A DNA stretch of 64,000 nt from Neofusicoccum parvum. Its lineage: Eukaryota > Ascomycota > Dothideomycetes > Botryosphaeriales > Botryosphaeriaceae. A model generated the notes under the pieces. That model ran no database searches and was not told the origin of the DNA. It worked only from the letters and a program-made list of their open reading frames with translations. Location of the stretch: contig CP087220.1 in the NCBI GenBank assembly GCA_020912385.1, forward strand, positions 1,178,001-1,242,000, read 5' to 3'. Of this stretch, positions 1 through 10,261 are shown one piece after another. The position numbers and the translations under genes were made by a program. Within the stretch, counting starts at the first letter, position 1; each line of letters begins with the position of its first letter.

Positions 1-1350
1 TTACAGAATATGGAATGCCATCCCAAATGCACCACCTGCTATTATTCGTCCCATTCTCACCCATACAGCTGCGGATAGCATCCACGTAGAGGCGCGCGTG
101 CTTGGTGACGGTCATGTGAGCATCGCCAAGATGCCGACGGAAGTCCCTCTCTTCAGGACAGAAGTGTTTGCAGATGGGGCAGATCAGACTGCCGGAAGCA
201 GCATCATAGCCTTTTGATGCGATACTGGCTCGCTGCTCCTGCCGTTCACCCTCATCGTGGAGCATGAGATGGCCTTCTGGGCCAGGGATCTTGTCGCTGG
301 GCATCCACCGAGACCGACCAACGCGACACTTCTCCACGGGGCATCGACGTTCCGCTCGGAGTCGGTAAAATTTGATAGTGCCCTTGAGAAGCGGAATTTC
401 TGAGGCCTGGTTATCTCCATGAGCATGCAGATGGACCCTCAACAGATCGAATTGGAGTGGGCCTTGTACACAGCTCGATACGGGACACAAGGACTGTTCG
501 AAGTCCTCGTGCACGGACCGGATGTGAGCTTTGAGCTTGTCCTCGCGGTAGAAGGCCCGTAGACCTCTGCGGTTGCAGGCGGCGATTGGGCACCCGTACG
601 AAATATTCCGTGTATGTTTCTTCATGTGCCGGTTGAGCTTGAACTGTCGTCGGAATGCCTCCTTCCTGGTGCAACCAGGGAACGTGCAGGAAAGTTGCTC
701 CCGGTAGCCCTCGTCCTTGGGGCTAAGTTGAATCAGAAACAGCATTGGTGCCGAAATCAGGTTGGACGTACCTCATGTCAGTTCTGGTTTCCTCACCTAC
801 ACCACTGCGGTCCGCCTGACTTTCAGAAGAACCTTCTAACTCCATGGTGTCCTGTGGAGCTCCCTCACTGGTGGCCATGCCTTGGACATGGTGATTCGCC
901 GATTCACCTTGCTCTTTCTCGCAGCCTACGTCCAGTGAGGAAATTGGCTTGTAATTTACATCAGGCAATCGAGAATTGTGCTGCGTAGGACCGTGTGCAC
1001 CAGAAAGATTGTGATCGAAATCATCAAGCCAAAGATCTTGGAAGGAATCCGCATCAAGGTCGCCAAGTTGATGAGCAGACCCGAAGAGGGAAAGTTCGGA
1101 GGTGCCAGTAGGTCGAGTGAATCCTGGCTCGCTCGTGAAAGGGCTGATGTCCCAACCGTGGACGTGATCTCCTGGCCTATGAAGCCAGGAATAACTGCCA
1201 CATCCACCGGTTCTTCGCCGCCGCCCCTTCGTTAGCCCCCAACTTTTTTTTTTTGACTCACCCATTTGTCCACGTGGCTTCCGGATTGACCCAGTCGCCC
1301 TCTTGCAGGAACTGGTCGAAGAAATCCTGGTCCGGAACGTAGTCGCTCAT
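1..1350 (-). CDS. C2H2 zinc-finger protein (paralogue A), C-terminus cut by window edge
   Basis: Three exons in consistent phase: 1350-1262, 1194-772 and 722 to the window edge, with donors GTGAGT and GTACGT and acceptors GGCAG and TTAG. Exon 1 encodes a short acidic start (MSDYVPDQDFFDQF...). Exon 2 is a low-complexity acidic/Ser region. Exon 3 encodes a run of Cys/His fingers: a C-x4-C...H-x3-H finger followed by YGCPIAACNRRG, SLCPVSSC, RRCPVEKC and LICPICKH units. The finger order and spacing match the genes at 17194-18898 and 19642-21248, and both introns are phase 2 as in those genes. It is probably a nuclear nucleic-acid-binding protein, but the target is unknown. The protein is still open at base 1, so its C-terminus (the HPVFDD-type tail of the paralogues) lies outside the window. 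Confidence 0.8.
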
Positions 1351-2122
1351 CGTGATAGGCTGAAGTCGGATGTGGTGTAACCGAAGGCAGGGCACGAGGC
1401 AGGTTTTCGAAAGGCGAGGCTGAGTGTCGGTTGCGTGTGATTGGTCGAAGGTCGAATGGGACGGGGCAGACGGCGAGAAAACTGAGGTGGGAGGCAGCCG
1501 GCTCAAGTATTCGAGGGCAGTGAGCCTCAGCCTGCCATGTCGCTCCGCGAAAGGGCGACAGACGCCTGACCAGGGTCCGCATACGTTTTGAATGTAGGAG
1601 TTTGGGTGGGTGAGCAACACCCCAGCTTGCGCAGCTATATCTTGTCCTTCCTTCAACATTTCAGCCCATGGTAGAACGAAAGGATGACTCGATCTAATAT
1701 TTGCACAACTCGGCGATACCGTAAGTGTTCACTCGCTGGATGTCAGCATAACAAACATCACTATTCTGTGACGGTTGCGACTCAAAAAGCCTGCTCAACC
1801 TTGCTCGCCAGTTACATTTCGATACTTTTGGACTGTAACTGATTTTTGCAAGCTTTGGCCCATCCGCCTCTGCATGTGGAAAGTAGTAGCAGCAGTAGCA
1901 GATCCTTCGCCATACTCCAGTAAGTAGCCCATATGACCGCCGCATACGGATCCTCCGGGCGTGCTGCATGTCTGTTCTTAGTACCTCATGGTCTCAGGCC
2001 TCAACAGTGTTCCCGGAACCGGAGTCTTTGCCCTCCATTCACGCATAACTTTTTGGGCCATACCCATCCCTGCCTCTATTCCAAATGCCAAGCCATGCAA
2101 ACGCACAAGCGCCAGCACCCAT
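1351..2122. other. Intergenic, upstream of the C2H2 gene and downstream of SRP9
   Basis: Short overlapping open frames only, with no conserved protein content. It should hold the promoter of the minus-strand C2H2 gene and the 3' end region of SRP9. I see no RNA gene or repeat. Confidence 0.5.
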
Positions 2123-2814
2123 TCATTTCTTGCCCTTCTTCTTCTTCTTGCCCCCGCCCTGCGCCGGTTTCGAGTCCGGCTTCGCCGCAGGCTCCGGGTT
2201 AGGCGTATTCGTGCCGGTGCCCTGCTCCGCCGCGGGCGCGTCCAGCATGGCAACATCTGCGCAACCGTCGCGTCAGCACACCATCCGCAATCAAACGACA
2301 ACGCATAGCCGCGCAATCCTGCTCAAAAGGCGCGACGAAACGCGAAACACAGCCACGCGAGATAAACACCCCCTCCACGTACCGTCTGAAACATCCGGCA
2401 GCGCAGCCATTGTCCGGGACAGCTTCTCGAGGCTCGCGATCAAACGGCCGACCTCGGCGGCCTTGGTCGTCTGGTACTTCAAACACACGCCAGACGCCGG
2501 GTCGTAGGTCTTGAGGATGAGGGCGGCCTGCGGAGCGGCGGGGGCCTGTGCCGCGGGCGTCTGGGCGGCGGCGGCGGGGTCGCTCGTGGCGGGCTGGCGC
2601 TTGCGGTCCTTGGTGGTCTTGCGCTTGAGGATCGAGTACTTGGTGACGACGCGGGCCTATGCGCGCGCAGACGCAGTGGTCGAAACGTCAGTTTTGGGGC
2701 GGCGGGCCACGCGCGCGGGCGGGCAGCGAAGGGGGAACGCACGGTGGTGGGGCGGGCCTCGAGCAGCAGCTTGGACTGCTCGTACCACTCGGCGCTCGTG
2801 GTGAAGTACGGCAT
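2123..2814 (-). CDS. SRP9: Signal recognition particle subunit SRP9/SRP21
   Basis: Exons 2814-2743, 2656-2383 and 2256-2123 give 159 residues. The N-terminus MPYFTTSAEWYEQSKLLLEA is the hallmark of the SRP9-21 family. It is followed after the first intron by TKYSILKRK and then by VCLKYQTTKAAEVGRLIASL, the second conserved strand/helix block, and the protein ends in a lysine-rich tail (GGGKKKKKGKK). SRP9 pairs with SRP14 to form the Alu-domain heterodimer that slows translation during co-translational targeting to the ER; yeast calls its homologue Srp21. The Ala/Pro/Gln-rich insertion between the two blocks and the lysine tail make it longer than animal SRP9, as is usual in fungi. The start is the only ATG that gives the family N-terminus. 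Confidence 0.88.
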
Positions 2815-3247
2815 GGCGGGCAATGGGCGCGGGTGGAGAGCGGTGCCGGTGATGTAGCTGCCGGTGTGGAGGGAACGGGACGTCAAGTCGATATCGCGGG
2901 GAAGGCGGCGATTCTTCGGAGATGGGCTGCAGCCTTGCACTGCCCGCTGCCGCCGTTGAGGCTGTGAGGCCGTGAGGCTGCACTTCCTTCCACCGTCTTC
3001 TACTGCACATTGAGTCACTGTCGTTCTTGGTGTGAAGATGCTTCTCCAGTCATAGAGTTCGCTATCATATAAAGTTTCTCTGCTTTCAGTTGTACAATAT
3101 TGTCTTCAAGTTCCGCCTCAATCCAGCCAGAAATTTTCTGAGCCTAGTCATTCCCCAGCTCCCCAAGATAGCAATCCACGCCATCACCCCACAACGGCGT
3201 TATTAAGCAGAGACAGACTCAGCCCGCAAAGCTGAAACAGCAAGAGC
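2815..3247. promoter_or_regulatory. Divergent promoter region, SRP9 (-) / DUF1308 gene (+)
   Basis: A 433 bp gap between two divergent start codons. No clear TATA box was seen apart from an AT-rich patch near 3064-3080. It is expected to carry both promoters and 5' UTRs. Confidence 0.5.
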
Positions 3248-5002
3248 ATGGGGATCGATGAACAGAATGACGTCGAGCATGGCTCACAAGCCACGACAAA
3301 CCCGGCCGACGACCTCCCCGCTGCTGCCGTCGCCGGCGATCTCCTCAACCGCACCAACACCCTCCTCTCTGAACTAGAGGCCTTCAACGCCCTCCTCGAG
3401 ACCCACCGACGACCTCCCATCCTCGGCCACCGCGCCTTCATCCAGGACGTCAACGCCGAAAAACGCTTCATCGAACGATTGCTCCAAAAAGCAATAGCCG
3501 AAACCAACAGCGGCCCCGAAGCAACCCCCAACGGCGACAACGACCATGAGGACCCCCTCGCCGCCCTAGAAGCGGACCGCAGGATCAAGCACCAGCTAAG
3601 CTCCACCAACATCACCTCCTACGAGGCCCAATGGGCCGCCGTCAAGCGCTGCCGCGGCCTCACCTCCCTCCGCCAGACCTTCTCCCGACAGCCCCCCTCG
3701 GTCCGCCGCGCCCGGAAAGAGGTGCCGCGCGCCGCGTCGCCCTCGTCCAAGATCAAAGCGCACGTGCGCAAGACGCAGGACAACGTCCTCGTCGACGCCG
3801 TCGTCGACAACGGCGCCACCTGGCTCAAAGTCTCCGCTATCTCCGAGCGCCAGCTGCTCTTCCAGATGGCGCGGCAGGGCTGGCAGAACGCCTCCGACGA
3901 CTCCGACTCCGACAGCTCAGCCTACGGAAAGCCCATCGGCGGCGCCGCCAACCCCGACGATGAGGACTCCGACGACGAGGACGAGGTCGTCGTCGTCCGG
4001 CTAGCCAAACACCTCACCCAGGCCGCCCGCGCGAACCGGCACGCCTACCGGCACCCGCGGATCCACCTCGCGCTGCCCAAAATCCGCTGCGGCCGCGTCA
4101 AAGAGGTCGACGCCCTCCTAACGCGGATCCGCAACCTCAGCAGCGCAACCGCGCCGCTCGTTCTCGAGACGGGCGGCGAGGACCCGGTCCCGCCTCCCAC
4201 CACCGCAGCAGCTCCGGACCTGACGCCCCTCCTCACCGACCCGCACGCGTCCTTCACGCCGACGCTCAACGTCGACTGCACGCTCCTCGTCGCGCTGGCG
4301 TCGGACATCTCGCACGCGCGCTGCGCCGAGCAGCCGTGGTACCCGACGGCGGTGCGGGCGCAGATCCGCGACGAGCGGCGCGCCGCGCTGATGCCGCTGC
4401 ACCTGTACCCGGCGCTGGGCGGGCGGCGGCTGGTGTGCACGCGCGCGGCGGCGCGGCGCATGCGCGAGATCGTCGCCACCATCGGGACCGAGAGCGAGGT
4501 GCTGCGCGCCGGGTTGCTGCTGGGCGGCGACGACGACGGCGACGAGCCTCCCGACGCGGCGGAGGGGGATGAGGACGAGGACGAGGAGAAGAGGCGGCAG
4601 GACCTGCTCGATGCGTTCCAGCGCTGGTCGATCTACCCCGTGCCGCGGGAGCTGCGGCTGCCGATCAGGGTCGTGGAGGGCGAGGGGGGCGAGGGCTGCG
4701 AGGTCGTGGAGGGCGACCACACCGCCGCGAGCAGCGACGGTGAAGGTGGCGCGAGTGAGAGCAGACCGCGTCTCCCCAGGGTGGCGGGGGCGGTGGCAGC
4801 GCAGCTGACGGACATCAACCGCTCCATCTTCCTGCACGGCTGGGCGACGGGCTGCACGACGCTGTCGTCGAACGGCACCGTGGCTAAGCAGATCGAGACG
4901 CTGGTCGAGAAGCACAGGACGTGCGACGAGGAGGTCGGGCCGGACGTGTGGTTGTGCCCGGTGGCGAGGAGTTTGGTTGCGAAAAAAGGTAGGCAGACAT
5001 GA
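3248..5002 (+). CDS. DUF1308 (UPF0415/C7orf25-like) protein
   Basis: A single-exon protein of 584 residues. The central block TLNVDCTLLVALASDISHAR and the C-terminal blocks FLHGWATGCTTLSSNGTVAK and GPDVWLCPVARSLVAKKG match my recollection of DUF1308 proteins, the family of human C7orf25. The N-terminal 150 residues are helical and the middle contains acidic low-complexity stretches (DSDSDSS, DEDSDDEDE). Function is unknown in fungi; the C-terminal part has been proposed to be nuclease-like in some family members, which I cannot verify here. The start at 3248 is the first ATG of the frame and the ORF ends in TGA. It shares its upstream region with SRP9. Confidence 0.75.
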   Translation: MGIDEQNDVEHGSQATTNPADDLPAAAVAGDLLNRTNTLLSELEAFNALLETHRRPPILGHRAFIQDVNAEKRFIERLLQKAIAETNSGPEATPNGDNDHEDPLAALEADRRIKHQLSSTNITSYEAQWAAVKRCRGLTSLRQTFSRQPPSVRRARKEVPRAASPSSKIKAHVRKTQDNVLVDAVVDNGATWLKVSAISERQLLFQMARQGWQNASDDSDSDSSAYGKPIGGAANPDDEDSDDEDEVVVVRLAKHLTQAARANRHAYRHPRIHLALPKIRCGRVKEVDALLTRIRNLSSATAPLVLETGGEDPVPPPTTAAAPDLTPLLTDPHASFTPTLNVDCTLLVALASDISHARCAEQPWYPTAVRAQIRDERRAALMPLHLYPALGGRRLVCTRAAARRMREIVATIGTESEVLRAGLLLGGDDDGDEPPDAAEGDEDEDEEKRRQDLLDAFQRWSIYPVPRELRLPIRVVEGEGGEGCEVVEGDHTAASSDGEGGASESRPRLPRVAGAVAAQLTDINRSIFLHGWATGCTTLSSNGTVAKQIETLVEKHRTCDEEVGPDVWLCPVARSLVAKKGRQT

Positions 5003-5333
5003 GGTGTCGTTCGTGAACAAGAAGACTCGAGCATCCTCATTGATTCCAGGAGTTTTGGGGAGTGTGAGATCTGACAAGACCGTCAAGTGTTGGAGCTCAG
5101 AACGCACTGCATAGGAACGGTATACTTGCAGCGCACACCTGGAGAGGGGAAACTCCGAGCACCAAGTGCTTGTGTATTATTAGGGAAAGAGAAAACATTA
5201 CGCAATACGGGATTATGCAATAACGAGACCACCCAACGCGGTCCCAACGTCGTCCTCGAACAGCAACCCAACCCCCACAACCCTCTTGTCATGATCTCTA
5301 GTGATCCCAACCCGTCTTTTTCGTAAGTCTATG
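5003..5333. other. Intergenic, tail-to-tail
   Basis: Lies between the DUF1308 stop and the end of the in-frame extension of the GH43 gene. No gene or repeat was recognised; it should hold two converging 3' UTRs. Confidence 0.5.
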
Positions 5334-5555
5334 TCATCCCACCGTCGAGCCCTTCACCAGGAAATCCCCCAAAATCCCAATGCACCCGTGAAGCGAAGTC
5401 CCCGACCTGCTCCTCCCACACCGCCACGCCACCAGCAGCATGATCAGCAGCACCAGCGCCACGACCGCCCCGCCCACGGCCAGCGCCATGACCGTCCCAG
5501 CCGTCACCCACGCCTTCGTCACCACGTGCGTGGTGGAGGCGCGGGAAAGCAGATC
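5334..5555 (-). other. In-frame transmembrane extension after the GH43 TAG stop
   Basis: Directly after the TAG of the GH43 gene (5558-5556) the same reading frame stays open for 73 codons. It encodes a strongly hydrophobic helix (ALAVGGAVVALVLLIMLLVA) followed by a basic stretch RCGRSRS, then a TGA at 5336-5334. With the signal peptide of the upstream enzyme this would make a type I membrane protein with a short basic cytosolic tail. A 48-nt removable segment (5561-5514, GT...AG, multiple of three) would delete the TAG, but its donor and branch point are weak. Readthrough, alternative splicing or a recent nonsense mutation are all possible. Confidence 0.5.
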
Positions 5556-7021
5556 CTACACCACGACGGTGCCGTCCTCGACCGCGATGCCGGCGATCCA
5601 CATCTCCCTCACCAGCGGATCGGCCTGCGTCTGCGCGTGAAACACCATCCGGTGCGCGTCCCAGTGCGCGTCCATGCCGCCCGGCGCCGTCAGGTTCCGG
5701 TCGCCCGTCCGCAGCAGCGGCGCGTCGGCGCGGACGTACGGCCCCGTGACGTCGCCCGACGAGATGGCGAAGGACACCGTGTAGTTCTCCGTCGAGAAGC
5801 AGCCGCTGCTGAAGAACAGGACGTACTGCCCGTCCCATGTCTTGATGAGCGACGGCGCTTCGATGAGACCGTCGTCCGAAACGCCGGCGTTGTCGAGGAG
5901 CTCGACGGGGTCGCCGGATGCGGTGACGCCGTCGTCTTCGACGGCTTGGAGCATGAGTGGTGTGGCAGCGATGGGTGCGATCTGGAGGCTCATGTCAGCT
6001 GGAGGTGTTTGGGTTGAGAAGTGGTTCTTGCTTACTGTGTTTCCGCAGATACCTCCGTTACCTACGGCGTTGCCTTGAGGAAGTGTCAGCATTTTAGTAC
6101 TGAAGATGGGAACTCTGAAGCTCACCGTCAACCTTGTAGACGATATACCGCTGCCCGCCAGCGCCGCCTCCCGACCACTCCGGATTCGAATAAGAATTGT
6201 CGTCGCCAGTGGAGTTAGAAAATTCCCCATCCGGACCCCAGCCAGTACCCCTCATCTCCCAGTCCTTGAACCCGGACGAATCGATAGCACCGCCCTGACT
6301 CAGCGGACATGCCATGGTCCCATTGACGGGCGTGTAAGGCCCCTCGATGGTATCAGACTTGGCCGCACCGATGCAGTGCTTACTGGTATCATTCGTCGTC
6401 GTCCCGCTGAAATACATGACGAACGTGCCATCGTCCTGAATCAAGCGCGCGCATTAGTCAGTGTGATCCCGCTGTCTGCATGAATGATTTGTGTTTTTTG
6501 TCCCAGAACGGAAACCGTCGATCACGAGCAGCGGATAGATCTCTCCGAGGCCTCGGGGAAAAAAAAGGAAGCACGAAAAAAAACGGAACACCGAGACTGG
6601 AAAGAACAGAACAGAAAACGCCAAGGCAATAAAACACACTCACAAGCTGGTTCACGTCCGGCGCCCAGGTGTTCGGCTCTGCCATGTCGACCCATCCCGG
6701 CGGGCTTGGCAGCGCGTCCACGCCGTCCAGGTACGTCCAGGTCGAAAAGTCTGGTGACCGGGCAACCTGGATATTGATGTTGGAATCCATGGTCGCAAAT
6801 GCCCACCACTCGCCGTTTGCGTAAGTGATGCAGGGATCGGGAAAATTGCTCGGGATCACCGGGCCGGTGACGAACGTGCCGGTGCTGTTTTCGACCTGAC
6901 GCGCGCGGTTGGACGGGAGATGGAAGGGCTTGGCGGAGGCATGTTGGAGACCGAGAAGCAGCAGCAGCAGCAACGATGACGCTAGAAATGAGACCGCGCA
7001 GCGGCCGGTTCCCACGCTCAT
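5556..7021 (-). CDS. Secreted glycoside hydrolase family 43 (arabinanase/xylosidase-like)
   Basis: Exons 7021-6644, 6435-6126, 6073-6036 and 5981-5556 give 383 residues. A signal peptide covers about residues 1-30 (long Leu run, then ASA). The three GH43 acidic blocks are visible: NFPDPCI with Asp62 as candidate base, APDVNQ at the end of exon 1, and LIEAPSLIK carrying the candidate acid Glu. These predict a five-bladed beta-propeller enzyme acting on arabinan or xylan side chains outside the cell; the substrate cannot be fixed by eye. The third intron (6035-5982) is 54 nt, stop-free and a multiple of three, so retention would insert 18 residues. An in-frame membrane anchor follows the stop codon (see 5334-5555). 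Confidence 0.85.
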
Positions 7022-7955
7022 TGTCGGCGCGCGTGAGGCTTCTCAGGCGCTGGACGGTGCGAAAAGAGATGCGGACGGAGAGGGAAGAGGGAGCGCAGGA
7101 AAGAGGTATTGGCCGCCAACGCGCCCTACACTTCATAGCGCTTGCCTCGTCTTATACCACCGTGCTCGCAATAATGTCTTGGGTCGACGGGGTTGCGTCT
7201 CACACATGATGTAGGAGCCTAGTGGATAGTGGAGAGGCGTAAGGCAGTCCACGAAGTATTTGCAAGCAGGCAGCGCGGCCTTGCGCTGCAACCACGGCTG
7301 TGGTGAGGGCACTGCACAGAACGGTGGAGACACCGCACTTCCTAGGCCGAGTCGGGCGCGTCCTTGGGCAAAAGCATCTGCAGTGCCACCGGGAAGGCGC
7401 AGTTGGCTCGGCCCCGCCATGACGTCCGGGCCAACATCGTCCTGACTTTGAAGAACAACATCCAGTAGGAACGGTGAGCGGCGGCAGTGGTGTCTTGGAC
7501 GTGGCCGAGCCGGCAGATTGACGGTCAGGCGCGACGTGCAATATGCTGCCGGCTAGCCGCCCAATGTAGGTGTCAATGCCTATTGGGGCAGCGGGGAGTC
7601 GGAAGCTGACGTGTATTGGCTGCGGATTCCGGGAAAAGGGTTCGACCGTTTCAGCATCCATCTCTTGCTGTCTCGATGGCGCCCCAAAGTGGCTTTGCCG
7701 CAACAGGTTTGGCCCCAAGGGCGACGCGCGACGACGCGCCCGTCAAGACGGAAAAGCCGCGTGGCTATTGGCCGCGGGGGCCCCAAGGACGCTGGGGCCT
7801 GAGGTATATCGCATGATGGCTATGCGGTGAGCGAGGGACGGCGCATGTGGTGTTCTCGTGGTCTTTTACGTCCCGTCGTACTTCTGCAGGATCCATTGGA
7901 AGTGGGGGCGGCGCAGCATGGATGTGCTCAGCTGTGGGACGGCAGTGTTGAGTTT

Positions 7956-7973
7956 ATCGAGCGAACGCTCGAT
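7956..7973. repeat. Perfect 18-bp inverted repeat
   Basis: Two 8-base arms (ATCGAGCG and CGCTCGAT) separated by AA. It is a candidate binding site for a dimeric regulator upstream of the GH43 gene (about 940 bp from its ATG). Function is unknown. Confidence 0.7.
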
Positions 7974-8383
7974 TGATCGGAGTGACGACGCCGCCCGCGC
8001 TCGCTGGCCGCGCTCTGCGGGACGACGGGAGAAAACAAAAACAAACACAGCAGCCACGGGCAAGACGTCCAATGGAACTGGACTCACATACCCCGATGCT
8101 CGCGCTCTACCCCGCGCGCGTGCCTGTCACTCCATGCCCCCTATGGCCGCGTCGGCCCCGAAGACTGGGCCCAGCTGCCCAAGAGGGAAGTCGGCTCTCG
8201 AGGATTGCGAATGCCGCCCCGCTTCGCTGCAGACCGTCGGACGCCAGGCGGGCGCCGTCAGCTGCAGACTCGCGGGCTCCGGCGCCCATTTCTCTGCCCC
8301 GACGGGCGTCAAGGGGCGCGGATCTGCTGACCGGCGGTGCGGCGGCACCAGCGGCGGAGGCAGCAGCGGGGAGGCGAAAAAGA

Positions 8384-8411
8384 GGCGGCGGCGGCGGCGG
8401 CGGCGGCGGGG
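8384..8411. repeat. CGG trinucleotide microsatellite
   Basis: About nine uninterrupted GGC/CGG units, followed by a short CACAGG repeat. No coding function is supported. Confidence 0.75.
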
Positions 8412-10261
8412 CACAGGCACAGGCACGGCGACCACACGATGCCGCGACGAGGGCGCGCCGGGCCCGGGCGAGCGAGGCGAAGGATGGCTGGCACCAGCGC
8501 CCGCCCAGCTCGCCCACACGCGCTCCACAGCGCCATCGTCGCGAGCGGCCGTCAGAATCATCGTTTAAGCCCGCTAGCGTCTTTCCGGCCGGCCGGTTGG
8601 CGCTACTGTTCGCTACCTCCTAGTGTGAAGCGCCCCCCAAGACTCCTTGTGCCTGATCGTCCGGCCGGCCGCGTCGCTCCAGGTCAACACCATCGCGCCC
8701 CCCTGTGATCCACCCGTCTCGCCTGCCAGCCATTCAGCCTCATCTGCGCTCGTTCCGCCCGCCCTGCCACCTGTGCGCCTGCCAAAGTCAATTGTTATTT
8801 TCTGCGTCTGCAGCTGACGCGCTGCTATTTTTGGCGCCCGTCCCGCTGCCATCAGGCTTCCCACCGCATGTTGGGTGCGGAGTCTGTCCCAGGGCGCTGG
8901 CCCTTCATATAAAAAAGAAGCTTAAGACGCCCCCGCCAATGGCGAGCGACGGGCTCTCCCTACGCCTAGCGGCGATCATTCCAACGACGTCCCGGCACCT
9001 GGCTGGCGCCACGGCTTTTGTCGGATCCACGCGCTGCGAAGGTTCGAGAGCCCGCATGGAAGGCCCCTTTCACACGCCCCTCTTCGGCCTGTACGGGCGC
9101 CCGAAGCTTGGTTGCGCTTGTTCCTGAAGGCTCGGCGTGGAGCGCTCCGGGGATTGCATGGCATCGCACGTGGGCAGGCCCGGTCTTGACAGTAGCAGAG
9201 TACATTGATTGGAACAGTGTTTAGCTTTACACGCACAGCGCGCGAGACTCGATCCCATCCCTATCACAAACACCAAGGGAGATGACTGTTGTGTACGATC
9301 CCAAACCACAGAATAATCCCTTATGTCGCAACTGCTGGAAACTGGAGAAGAAGGAACATTCTCTGTTTACCTATTGGATTCCGAGAGCGACAAAAACACT
9401 CGCCGAACGACCAAAACGACCAAAACGGACAGGCCAAAAACCCGATCAACCGTAAAGAAATCTCTTCCGCGCAGCGGCGAGAAGAATCGCGCCTCAGACC
9501 CCTTTCTTGGCTTTCCTGCCCCAACTCATCATGTGTTATTCCCTTGCTTGTTGTAGCTCCTCCCGTTCCATCTGGTATTCCCTGTGACGGACATGAAAAA
9601 ATAAAAGATTGCACAAAAACACCTAAAACAAACGAAACAAAACCCGGCAGCGAGAAGAATGGGGACATGAAAAAAGGTGAAAAAGAAAAAGGGAAGAAAG
9701 TGGGGCGAATGTTCGCAGAGAAGAAGTAAAGGCTTCGAGAAGAGAAGAAGGTGAAAGACCAGCAAGAAAAATGGTAAAGATCCAGTGCTGAAAAAGCAGG
9801 AAGAGAAGCGAAGACAAAGAAACAAAAAGCAAGAAAACAACAAAAACACCTGTGTGCCTCCCTTAGCAGCGCAGCAGCAAAAGAAAGGTCGGATGGCGCA
9901 GGTTCAACCAGTCCGCCTTTTGGGTCTTTCGTATCTGTACCGGCCGTGTCCCACGACTGCCAACCGAACAAAACGCCTTTCAGCCTCCGGGATGTTTGAT
10001 GTGTCGTTCAAGTCTGCATCAGTGATTGATGGTTTGCGTATTAATTATAGGTATTAATGGTGGCAATATTCGCGAGAAACACGCTGGAAGAACCGTTTGG
10101 AGAGGGGTATATCAACGATCGGCGGAGATAGTGTGCGTGATATGTATGAACGCACTCGGCGTGGAGATATCCAATGCGCATGTTTCCAAGGCCATTAGAT
10201 ATCGTAGAGCCGTGTGCGTCCGACGAGTGTCGCCGAGAACCAGAGCAAACGCTACATTAAA

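Larger units (their letters stand above)
7022..10261. other. 3.2 kb stretch without a recognisable gene
   Basis: No open frame here looks like protein: the longer ones (7858-8568 +, 9321-9971 -) are compositional. The left half is very GC-rich and includes a CGG repeat and an 18-bp palindrome. The right half, about 9360-9860, is purine-rich on the plus strand, so its minus strand is a long pyrimidine tract just beyond the 3' end of the homeobox gene. The region should contain the GH43 promoter and the homeobox 3' UTR. A non-coding RNA is possible but not supported by any signal I can name. Confidence 0.45.

Noticed and set aside
9321..9971. Minus-strand open frame rich in Phe/Ser/Leu that looks like a membrane protein
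   Set aside because: It simply translates a pyrimidine tract, and two overlapping frames give the same kind of Phe-rich protein.
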